Source: Streptosporangium pseudovulgare (GTDB lineage: Bacteria; Actinomycetota; Actinomycetes; Streptosporangiales; Streptosporangiaceae). Taken from it: 64,000 nt of DNA. Under the pieces are notes generated by a model that saw only the letters and a list, made by a program, of their open reading frames with translations, had not been told where the DNA came from and did not search any database. The stretch covers positions 124,001-188,000 of the forward strand of contig NZ_BMQJ01000008.1 of assembly GCF_014648055.1 (NCBI RefSeq), read 5' to 3'. Shown piece by piece: positions 35,212 to 42,789 of the stretch (position 1 is its first letter; every line of letters starts with the position of its first letter). Made by a program: the position numbers and the translations under genes.

Positions 35212-36588
35212 TCAGGCGGCGGCCGGGGCCGGGGTCCGGGCCGGGGTGGGGGTGCGCGGCACGGCCTGGACCAGCGCCGCGACGGCCAGGGTGACCACGA
35301 TCAGGTAGACCAGCCCGTGCCGGAACGCCCCCGCGACCCCGGCCGACGGATCGCCGTAGAACACGATGCCGACGACGCCGACGCCGATGGCCGAGCCGAC
35401 CTGCTGGGCCGTGGTGAGGATCCCGGCGGCGGCGCCGGCGTGCCGCGGGGCGACCCTGGCCAGGACGGTGCCCATGATGGGGGCGAGCGCCAGGCCCATG
35501 CCGACCCCGTCGACGACCAGGATCGGCACCAGCCAGCCGATCGGCGCGTCCCAGGCGACCGCGACGAGCAGGGCGGTCAGGCCGGTCGCCCTGGTCAGCC
35601 CGCCCAGGGCGATCGTCTGGCGGCCGAGGCGGGTCGTCAGCCGGGGCGCGAGCAGCGAGGCCGCGAGGTAGCCCGCGCCGATCGGGGTGAAGATCAGGCC
35701 GGCCTGGAGCGCGTCCAGGCCCCGGCCCTCCTGGACGTACAGGGCGAAGACCAGGAAGTAGGCGGCCATGCCCATGGTGAAGGCGAGCTGGGTGAGCAGC
35801 CCCGCGGTGAAGGCCCGCTCGCGGAACAGGGTGAGGTCGATCAGCGGTGACTCGTGCCGCCGCCGGCCGTACGCGATGAGGAGGGCGGCGGCGACGGCGA
35901 AGGACAGCCAGGTCCACAGTGGCCAGCCCTGCTCACGGCCCTCGATCAGCGGCAGCAGCGTGGCGACCAGGCCGAGCGTGACGAGTGCGGCCCCGCCGAC
36001 GTCGAGCCGTACGGCGTCGGCGGATCGGCTCTCGGGCACCACGCGGCCGGTCATCACCAGGGCGGCGACGCCGATCGGCAGATTGATCAGGAAGCAGGCC
36101 CGCCAGCCGAGGCCGAACAGGTCGGCCTGGATGAGCACGCCCCCGATGATCTGGCCGAACACCGCCGCCAGGCCCATGGTCATCGCGTAGGCGCTGAGCG
36201 CCCTGACCTGGGCCGCCCCGTGGTAGGCGGTGCGCAGGACGGCCAGCACCTGGGGGGAGAGCAGCGCGGCCGCCGCACCCTGCGCGACGCGGGCGGCGAT
36301 CAGCGTGCCGACGTCCGGGGCCAGGCCGCAGGCGACCGAGGCCAGCGTGAAGAGGGCCAGCCCGACGGCGAACATGCGGCGGCGGCCGAAGAGGTCACCG
36401 AGCCGGCCGCCGAGGACCAGTCCGGAGCCGTAGGCCAGGCCGTATCCGGCGACCACCCACTCGATGGCCGCGGCCCCGGCGTGCAGGTCGCGCTGGGTGG
36501 TGGGGATGGCCACGTTGACGATGAAGAAGTCGAGCATCGTGATGAAGACACCGGTCAGGACGGTGGGCAGGGTGCCCCGGCGTGGCAT
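35212..36588 (-). CDS. MFS transporter (drug:H+ antiporter, DHA2-like)
   Basis: A 458-aa inner-membrane transporter with about 12-14 predicted helices. The start PTVLTGVFITMLDFFIVNVA, with its Asp in helix 1, is the hallmark of the EmrB/QacA group. LVLGGRLGDLFGRRRMFAVG is motif A and later VVPESRSADAVRLD is the mid-loop. The ATG follows GGAGCGG. The divergent TetR gene with two operators between indicates a repressor-controlled efflux system; the substrate is unknown. Confidence 0.9.
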   Translation of the reverse strand: MPRRGTLPTVLTGVFITMLDFFIVNVAIPTTQRDLHAGAAAIEWVVAGYGLAYGSGLVLGGRLGDLFGRRRMFAVGLALFTLASVACGLAPDVGTLIAARVAQGAAAALLSPQVLAVLRTAYHGAAQVRALSAYAMTMGLAAVFGQIIGGVLIQADLFGLGWRACFLINLPIGVAALVMTGRVVPESRSADAVRLDVGGAALVTLGLVATLLPLIEGREQGWPLWTWLSFAVAAALLIAYGRRRHESPLIDLTLFRERAFTAGLLTQLAFTMGMAAYFLVFALYVQEGRGLDALQAGLIFTPIGAGYLAASLLAPRLTTRLGRQTIALGGLTRATGLTALLVAVAWDAPIGWLVPILVVDGVGMGLALAPIMGTVLARVAPRHAGAAAGILTTAQQVGSAIGVGVVGIVFYGDPSAGVAGAFRHGLVYLIVVTLAVAALVQAVPRTPTPARTPAPAAA

Positions 36589-36602
36589 GGCCGCTCCAGT
36601 GG

Positions 36603-36655
36603 ATAGATAGAACGATCGGTATACAGCGCCTCATTAGATAGAATGGTTGGTCTAC
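36603..36655. promoter_or_regulatory. Two 22-bp operator copies spaced 31 bp apart
   Basis: ATAGATAGAACGATCGGTAT plus AC (36603-36624) and TTAGATAGAATGGTTGGTCT plus AC (36634-36655) match at 17 of 22 positions and lie in the same orientation 31 bp (three helical turns) apart. Each is partly palindromic (TAGA...TCTA in the second). They fill the promoter between the exporter and TetR genes. Confidence 0.78.
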
Positions 36656-36682
36656 TGTCAACCGCGTGCGAGGATCGGAGCC

Positions 36683-37297
36683 GTGACCACGACCACGAGA
36701 CCGGGACCGCGCGAGCGGCTGCTGGAAGCCGCCCGCGAGCTCACCTACACCCATGGCGTTCACGTCGGCGTGGACGCCATCCTCAGCCGGGCCGACGTCG
36801 CCCGCCGTTCGCTCTACCAGCACTTCGGCGGCAAGGACGGGCTCATCGCCGAGATGCTGCGCACCCAGGCCACCACCGACCGCTACCGGGAGACCATGGA
36901 CGCGGCCGGCGACGACCCCCGCGAGCGCGTCCTGGCCGTCTTCGACGAGCTGGAGCGGGTCACCACGCGGCCCGCGTTCCGCGGCTGCCGCTACACCGCC
37001 GCCGAACTCGCCCTCTCCGACCCGGACCACCCGGCGCACGCGGAGGTCCGCGCCCACAAGGGGGAGCTGCACCGGATCTTCGCCGCCGAGCTGACCCGGC
37101 ACGGCCACCCGGACCCGGAGTTCGGTGCCGACCAGATCCTGGTGCTCGTCGACGGGGTGCTGGCCCACGCCGTCACCCGCCCCGGCGCGCACCCCGCGCT
37201 GGCGGCGCGGGCGATGGCCGAGACGATTCTCGGGCCGGGCGGGACGACGGAACCGGGCGGGACGGCGAAGCCGGGAGGGGCGCCGGAACGGGGATGA
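36683..37297 (+). CDS. TetR-family repressor
   Basis: A 204-aa regulator. The HTH is LLEAARELTYTHGVHVGVDA, then ILSRADVARRSLYQHFGGKD. The C-terminal domain is of the TetR_C type seen beside MFS exporters. The C-terminus ends in three Gly/Pro-rich 7-8 residue repeats (GTTEPG, GTAKPG, GAPERG) encoded by a short DNA repeat. GTG start. It probably represses the divergent exporter and itself through the two operators. Confidence 0.88.
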   Translation: MTTTTRPGPRERLLEAARELTYTHGVHVGVDAILSRADVARRSLYQHFGGKDGLIAEMLRTQATTDRYRETMDAAGDDPRERVLAVFDELERVTTRPAFRGCRYTAAELALSDPDHPAHAEVRAHKGELHRIFAAELTRHGHPDPEFGADQILVLVDGVLAHAVTRPGAHPALAARAMAETILGPGGTTEPGGTAKPGGAPERG

Positions 37298-37500
37298 CCG
37301 GACGCCGGGACCCCCGGCCGGGAGGGGCCGGAACCGGGAGGAGCGGGGCCGGCGGGCCCAGCCGGGTGGCCGGGAGGGGCGAGACCGGCGGCGGGCCGAG
37401 CCGGGTGACCGGCCGCGCTGGAATGCGAGGGTCGCACCAGGCTGTGCCGATTCCTGGGACTGTCCGGACATCTCAGTCTTTGCCGGTATCGTGCCGGGCT

Positions 37501-37971
37501 ATGGCGCGATTGGCGAAGCGGGCTCTGGTGCCCGCCCGGCTGCGGAGTGCGGTGCGCGGCTGGTTCGACTCCCGGTACATCTCCCTGGCCGAGCACCGCC
37601 AGGACATCAAGGACGCGCTGTGGGAGGTCCAGGTGCTGCGCCGGGAGGTCACCACGCTGCGCGCCGAGGTCGAGAGGCTCCAGGCGCGCACGGCCAAGGC
37701 CCCCGCCGCCCCCGCCGGCCGGACCGTGGACGAGACGCGGGCGCGGCGCTGGGACGACGCCCACCGGCTGGCCACCGAGACGGCCGCCGCGATGGAGCGG
37801 GTGCTGCAGAACGAGGTGCTGCTCTGGCAGGCCGTGGACCGTGCCGCCGGCCGTACCCCTGAGACCGCCGAGGCGGCCCGCCCCGCGGGGGAGGGCCGTA
37901 CGCCCGGAACCGCCAGGACCGGCCGCGCCGCCGGGACGGCCCTGGACCGCGCCGCCGGGAGCGCCGGATGA
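37501..37971 (+). CDS. Coiled-coil protein of unknown function
   Basis: A 156-aa protein. After a basic N-terminus (MARLAKRALVPARLRSAVRG) comes a clear heptad region, DALWEVQVLRREVTTLRAEV then ERLQART (residues ~38-66), then a helix TETAAAMERVLQNEVLLWQA and an Ala/Arg/Gly-rich tail. There is no signal peptide or catalytic motif. Its stop overlaps the ATG of the PP-loop gene by 4 nt, so it is likely the first gene of a three-gene operon. The 203-bp region upstream is G-rich with short repeats. I do not recognise the family. Confidence 0.65.
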   Translation: MARLAKRALVPARLRSAVRGWFDSRYISLAEHRQDIKDALWEVQVLRREVTTLRAEVERLQARTAKAPAAPAGRTVDETRARRWDDAHRLATETAAAMERVLQNEVLLWQAVDRAAGRTPETAEAARPAGEGRTPGTARTGRAAGTALDRAAGSAG

Positions 37972-39191
37972 GGGTCTCCTGGACCTCCGACGGCGCCGTC
38001 CGGCACCTGACCTTCCGGCTGGACCCCGAGGACGACATCACCGGGCACTGCGCCGACGGCCAGCCACTGAAGATGGCCACGAACTCCTGCCGGGTCGAGC
38101 TGCCGCGCGAGCCGCGAGAGATCCACCCCGACCTCGCGGCCCTGGCGGCCTGGACCGTCGTCGCCCCGTGGACCCGCCGCGCGGTCACCTTCGACCGGCC
38201 GATCTCCGCCGAGCTGGCGGAGGCGATCCACGACGGCTGGGGGATCGAGGCGGGCCCGGTGGGCGCGTCGCCGCGCTCCGGCCGCCGGCTGGCGGTCTCC
38301 TACAGCGGCGGCGCCGACTCGGTGGCCGCGGCGGCCATGCTGCCCGACGCGCCGTTCGTCCACTTCCAGCGGGTGTCCCACCCGCGCGTGCCCAACCGCT
38401 GGACCCACTACCGCGCCGACGTGCTGGCGAAGCTGGCCGCGCGCACCGGCCGCGAGCCGACCGTCGTCCGCTCCGACCTGGAGTTCACGCTCGCCGAGCC
38501 CCGGCCCGGCTACCCCGAGCACCACGCGGTGGCCGCCGGGGCGCTGCTGATGGCCGACGAACTGGACCTCGGCGGCCTGGCGTTCGGCTACGAGCTGGGC
38601 TCGCGCTGGCTGGGCGGCGACCGCTACCTGCTGCGCTACACCCCCGACAACCCGATGTGGGCCCCGCACGGCGCCTGGGGCCGCGCCTTCGCCGCGGCGG
38701 GCGTGCACATCGTGCTGCCCGTCGGCGGGGTGAGCGAGGCCGTCACCATGCGGCTGGCCCTCTCCTCCCCGCTGAGGGAGTACGTCCGCTGGTGCCTGCG
38801 CGGCGAGGACGGCCCCTGCGGCACCTGCGGCAAGTGCCTGTACAAGGAGCTCATCCAGGCCGCCGTCGAACGCCGCCCGCTGCGCACCGCGATCGGCCCG
38901 GACCGGCCGGTCGCCCGCAAGTGGCAGGAGCCCCCGCCGTACGGCGGGCAGGAGATGATCGAGTACGGCTGCGCCCGGATCCCCGGCATCGAGGACACGG
39001 TCTTCGCCAAGGCCGCGGCGTTCCTCGGCGCGACCGAGTCCTCGACCGCCTGGCTGGACCGCTGCTACCCTCCCGCGATCGAGGAGATCCCCGAGCCGTG
39101 GCGGGCAACGGTCCGCGACTTCATCGCGGCCGAGATCGGATTCATGAACGACGACGAGGCGCGCCGCGTCGAGACATGGGGGCTGTCGTGA
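37968..39191 (+). CDS. PP-loop ATP-pyrophosphatase with QueC-like Cys cluster
   Basis: A 407-aa protein. Residues ~1-95 form an unknown N-terminal region. The PP-loop is LAVSYSGGADSVAAAAML (SGGxDS, ~residue 105), followed by FVHFQRVSHPRVPNRW where related N-type ATPases bind substrate. GPCGTCGKCLYKEL (~residue 284) gives CxxCxxC, like the zinc site of QueC. Such enzymes adenylate a carbonyl or carboxyl and then form an amide, nitrile or thio product. No queuosine genes are near. It overlaps both neighbours by 4 nt, including an M55 peptidase gene. The product is unknown. Confidence 0.75.
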   Translation: MRVSWTSDGAVRHLTFRLDPEDDITGHCADGQPLKMATNSCRVELPREPREIHPDLAALAAWTVVAPWTRRAVTFDRPISAELAEAIHDGWGIEAGPVGASPRSGRRLAVSYSGGADSVAAAAMLPDAPFVHFQRVSHPRVPNRWTHYRADVLAKLAARTGREPTVVRSDLEFTLAEPRPGYPEHHAVAAGALLMADELDLGGLAFGYELGSRWLGGDRYLLRYTPDNPMWAPHGAWGRAFAAAGVHIVLPVGGVSEAVTMRLALSSPLREYVRWCLRGEDGPCGTCGKCLYKELIQAAVERRPLRTAIGPDRPVARKWQEPPPYGGQEMIEYGCARIPGIEDTVFAKAAAFLGATESSTAWLDRCYPPAIEEIPEPWRATVRDFIAAEIGFMNDDEARRVETWGLS

Positions 39192-40030
39192 GGGTGTACG
39201 TGTCGGTGGACATGGAGGGCGTCACCGGCCTGACCGACCCCGAGGAGATGCGGGCGGGGGGCCGCGGCTACGAGCGCGGCTGCGAGCTGATGACCGCCGA
39301 CGCCAACGCCGCCGTCCAGGGCGCCTTCGACGCCGGGGCCGAGGCGGTGTGCGTCAACGACGCCCACAGCTCGACGAAGAACCTCAGGATCGACCTGCTC
39401 GACCCGCGCGCCACCCTGATCAGGGGACCGGGCAAGCCGCTGCGGATGGGCCAGGGCCTCGACCCGGGCCACCGGGCCGCCTGCTTCGTCGGCTACCACG
39501 CGCGGGCCGGGGTCGAGCACGGCGTGCTCAACCACACCTGGATGGGCAAGGAGATCCAGAACCTCTACCTCAACGGCGAGGTCTGCGGCGAGACCCGCCT
39601 GGTGGCGTCGTTCGCCGGGTCGCTCGGCGTCCCGGTGGCCCTGGTCACCGGGGACGAGGCGGTCTGCGAGGAGGCCAGGGAGCTGCTCGGCGACGTCGAG
39701 ACCGTCGCGGTCAAGAAGGGCATCAACAAGTTCTCCGCCGAGCTGCTGCCGCCCTCGGTGACCCAGGCCCGCATCCGCGAGGCCACCGTCCGCGCGCTCG
39801 GCCGGCTCGCGGACTTCCGCCCCTACGCCGCGGAGCCGCCGTTCACCCTCGGCGTCGAGTGGAACTCCACCGCGATCGCCGCCGGATGCGCCGTCATTCC
39901 CGGGGTGCGCTCGGTCGGGCCCCGGCACACCGAGTTCACCACCGACGACTTCGCCCAGATCATGGGGATGATGGGCCTGCTGGCCACCATCGGCGGCCAG
40001 ATCGCCTGCGACAGCGGCGTGTACGGCTGA
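39188..40030 (+). CDS. M55-family D-aminopeptidase (DppA-like)
   Basis: A 280-aa zinc peptidase. MRVYVSVDMEGVTGLTDPEE supplies the Asp and Glu ligands, VNDAHSSTKNL a His, FVGYHARAG another His, and LNHTWMGKEI the catalytic His region. DppA releases N-terminal D-amino acids from peptides such as D-Ala-D-Ala. The GTG at 39188 gives the usual family start and overlaps the PP-loop stop by 4 nt; an ATG four codons upstream also exists. The pairing with a PP-loop ATPase is the notable feature. Confidence 0.9.
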   Translation: MRVYVSVDMEGVTGLTDPEEMRAGGRGYERGCELMTADANAAVQGAFDAGAEAVCVNDAHSSTKNLRIDLLDPRATLIRGPGKPLRMGQGLDPGHRAACFVGYHARAGVEHGVLNHTWMGKEIQNLYLNGEVCGETRLVASFAGSLGVPVALVTGDEAVCEEARELLGDVETVAVKKGINKFSAELLPPSVTQARIREATVRALGRLADFRPYAAEPPFTLGVEWNSTAIAAGCAVIPGVRSVGPRHTEFTTDDFAQIMGMMGLLATIGGQIACDSGVYG

Positions 40031-40069
40031 CCCCGCCGGCAACCGCCACCGGCTCCCGAACCGCCGGCG

Positions 40070-40185
40070 CCCCCGACAACCCCCGAACCACTGACGACCC
40101 CCGACAACCCCCGAACCGCTGACGACCCCCGACAGCCTCCGAACCGCTGACGACCCCCGACGACCGACGACCCCCGCGAACCGCT
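40070..40185. repeat. 28-bp tandem repeat (three full units plus partial units)
   Basis: Units at 40070-40097, 40098-40125 and 40126-40153 have the form CCCCCGACaaCCcCCGAACC plus gCTGACGA, with 1-3 changes each. Partial units continue to about 40185. It lies in the 231-bp gap between the M55 peptidase and flavin oxidase genes. It is C-rich on this strand and has no internal spacers. Confidence 0.88.
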
Positions 40186-40261
40186 CCGGCCCGGCCCCGC
40201 TCCCGGCGACCGGCCCGAAGGCGGCTCGGACCCCCGCGAGCCCGGAAGACCCGAGAAGACA

Positions 40262-41821
40262 GTGACCGAACGCAGGACGATGACGCGCAGGGCGCTGCTG
40301 GTGGGCGTGGGCGCGGCCGGCGGCGCCGGAGCCATGTTCGCGGCCATGGGGGCGCTGGGCCTGGCCCCCGACTCCCAGCCCTCCGACTACGTCCCGCCGC
40401 AGCCGTCCGACTTCTCCCTCAAGGGGAAGGGCGCGGCCAAGGTCGTGATCATCGGGGCCGGTGTCGCCGGGCTGACCTGCGCCTACGAGCTGGGCAAGGC
40501 GGGCTACGACTGCACCGTCCTGGAGGCGGCCGACCGGGTCGGCGGGCGCAACCTCACGCTGCGCGGCGGCGACCGGCTGCCCGAGAAGGACGGGCCGGAC
40601 CAGACGGCCGGGTTCGGCGAGGGCGTCTACTTCAACGCCGGTCCCGGGCGGATCGCGCAGTGGATGATCGCCATGGACTACTGCCGCGAGCTGGGCGTGC
40701 CCCTTGAGGTGTTCGTCAACAACAACGCCTCGGCGTACGTCTACACGCGCGGCATGAAGGCCCCGGTCCGGGCCCGCACGGCCCGCGCCGACCTGTACGG
40801 CTACGTCGCGGAGCTGCTGGCCAAGGTCTCCCACGCGGGCGCGCTGAACCGCCGCCTCACCGCGGAGGACCGCGAGCGGCTCTCGGAGTTCCTGCGCCGG
40901 TTCGGCGACCTCGGGCCCGACCTGTCCTACCGCGGCTCCGACCGGCGCGGGTTCGCGACCTACCCGGCGACCGGCGACGGCGTGCCGCTCGACCCGCCCG
41001 CCTCGCTGGCCGAGGTGCTCTCCGCGGGCACCGGCCGGGCGATCACCATGGACTTCGGCTTCGAGCAGGCGGCGCCGATGTTCCAGCCGGTGGGCGGGAT
41101 GGACGCGATCGTGACCGCGCTGGTCAGGGCGGTCGGCCCCGACCGGATCAGGACGGGGACGCCCGTCACCGGGATCAGGAACCTGCCCGACGGCGTCGAG
41201 GTGACCCACCCGGGCGGCGCGGTCCGCGCCGACTACTGCGTGGCCACGCTGCCGCCGCACCTGCTCGCCCGGCTGCCGCACAACCTCGGCGCCCAGGTCA
41301 CCGCCGCGCTCCGCACCCCCGTGCCGGTCGCCGCCGGCAAGATCGGCCTGGAGTACGGCAGGCGCTGGTGGGAGACCGAGGACCGCATCTACGGCGGCAT
41401 CACCGAGACCGACCTGGACATCACCCACATCTGGTACCCCTCCTACGGCTACCACGCCCAAAGCGGCCTGCTCGTCGGCTACTACAACACCGAGAAGGAA
41501 GCCGAGCTGTACGGCCGGCTCTCCCCGGCCGAGCGCCGCAACCGGGCGCTCACCCAGGGCAAGAAGATCCACGGAGAGAAGTACCGCGCCGAGCTGCGCT
41601 CCAGCGTCTCGATCGCCTGGCACCGCCAGCCGCACATCGAGGGAGGCTGGGTCCGCTGGCCCTCCTACGAGGGGGCCTTCACCCTCCTGCAGCGCCCGGC
41701 CGGGCGGGTCCACTTCGCCGGCGACTGGCTCACCCACCTGATCGCCTGGCAGGCCGGGGCCATGGAGTCGGCCAGGAAGGCGGTCACCGCGATCCACGAG
41801 CGGGTGCTGAGCACGTCCTGA
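40262..41821 (+). CDS. Secreted flavin amine oxidase (L-amino-acid/monoamine oxidase family)
   Basis: A 519-aa FAD enzyme. The N-terminus MTERRTMTRRALLVGVGAAG is Tat-like (twin Arg then hydrophobic run), which suits a folded flavoprotein. The dinucleotide-binding motif is VVIIGAGVAGLTCAYELGKA with VLEAADRVGGRN. The C-terminal FAD segment is VHFAGDWLTHLIAWQAGAME. It would oxidise an amine or amino acid with release of hydrogen peroxide; the substrate is unknown. GTG start. It is separated from the M55 operon by the tandem repeat, so co-transcription is uncertain. Confidence 0.88.
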   Translation: MTERRTMTRRALLVGVGAAGGAGAMFAAMGALGLAPDSQPSDYVPPQPSDFSLKGKGAAKVVIIGAGVAGLTCAYELGKAGYDCTVLEAADRVGGRNLTLRGGDRLPEKDGPDQTAGFGEGVYFNAGPGRIAQWMIAMDYCRELGVPLEVFVNNNASAYVYTRGMKAPVRARTARADLYGYVAELLAKVSHAGALNRRLTAEDRERLSEFLRRFGDLGPDLSYRGSDRRGFATYPATGDGVPLDPPASLAEVLSAGTGRAITMDFGFEQAAPMFQPVGGMDAIVTALVRAVGPDRIRTGTPVTGIRNLPDGVEVTHPGGAVRADYCVATLPPHLLARLPHNLGAQVTAALRTPVPVAAGKIGLEYGRRWWETEDRIYGGITETDLDITHIWYPSYGYHAQSGLLVGYYNTEKEAELYGRLSPAERRNRALTQGKKIHGEKYRAELRSSVSIAWHRQPHIEGGWVRWPSYEGAFTLLQRPAGRVHFAGDWLTHLIAWQAGAMESARKAVTAIHERVLSTS

Positions 41822-41972
41822 GCACGCCGAGCGGCGTCGTCCCGGACGTGGCGGGCACGGCCGTACAGTCTCAGGGGGCGGCGGTACGAAGTCCCGGGGA
41901 CCGCCGAGCGGTCCCCCAAACGGTGAGCGGTCCCGGGGACGGCGGGGCGCGTGACGGAGGGGAAGAACGGCG

Positions 41973-42494
41973 ATGGCGATCGGAACGCTGGAATGGGCCA
42001 AGGCCGGCGAGCGGCCCGACCTGCTCGCGGAGCCCGTGGCGCGGGCGACGGCGGGGCTCGACGGGGTGCTCGTGGCCCCGATCGACCCGGAGCTGGCCGA
42101 CACTGCAGCGTTCTGCGAGCGGTACGGCGTCGCCCTGTCGGAGTCGGCCAACTGCGTGATCGTGGCGGCCAAGCGCGCCGGGGAGGTCCGCTACGCGGCC
42201 TGCCTGGTGCTCGCCACGACTCGGGCGGACGTCAACGGCGTGGTCCGGCGGCACCTGGACGCCCGGAAGATCTCGTTCGCGCCGCAGGACGACGCGGTCG
42301 GGCTGACCGGGATGGAGTACGGCGGGATCACCCCGCTGGGGCTGCCCGCGGGGTGGCCGGTGCTGGTGGACGAGGCCGTGGCGGCGCACCCGGAGGTCGT
42401 GATCGGCAGCGGCGTCCGCCGCTCCAAGCTGGCGGTGGCCGGCTCGCTGCTGGCCGGGCTGGAGAACGCGGAGGTGCTCCGGCTGGCGAGCTGA
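41973..42494 (+). CDS. YbaK/EbsC-family aminoacyl-tRNA deacylase-like protein
   Basis: A 173-aa protein of the YbaK/ProRS-INS fold, members of which hydrolyse mischarged aminoacyl-tRNAs. Typical parts are ALSESANCVIVAAKRAGEVR, RKISFAPQDDAVGLTGMEYG then GITPLGLPAGWPVLVDEAV and VIGSGVRRSKLAV. The family Lys involved in catalysis corresponds to the AAK or ARK segments. The ATG follows GGAGGGGAAG. It is probably monocistronic; the 295-bp gap after it contains a kinase promoter but no gene. Confidence 0.85.
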   Translation: MAIGTLEWAKAGERPDLLAEPVARATAGLDGVLVAPIDPELADTAAFCERYGVALSESANCVIVAAKRAGEVRYAACLVLATTRADVNGVVRRHLDARKISFAPQDDAVGLTGMEYGGITPLGLPAGWPVLVDEAVAAHPEVVIGSGVRRSKLAVAGSLLAGLENAEVLRLAS

Positions 42495-42789
42495 GGCCGG
42501 GCCGGAGGCGCCGGGGGAGGCCGGGGCCGGGGAACCGGGACCGGACCGGGGGCCGCGGAGGCGCCCGGCCGGCGAGCCGAAGCCGGGCCGGGATGCCGGG
42601 GCGCTCCGGCCGGTGAACCGAACGCCCGGTGAGGACTCGGGGAAAATGGGCGAACCGTCGCCGAAAAGAGATTGAGTGTTGTCTGCCTTTGGGAAACCGT
42701 TGAAGTCTCGCGGACGTTACGTGTTCGGGGAGTATGGCCTGATGGTTCAGCTCATGGGCGGTGTTTAACCGGATATGGTGCTACATGCC

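Noticed and set aside
40070-40185. Possible CRISPR array
   Set aside because: The 28-bp units are directly adjacent with no spacers of constant length and no cas genes nearby. It is a tandem repeat.
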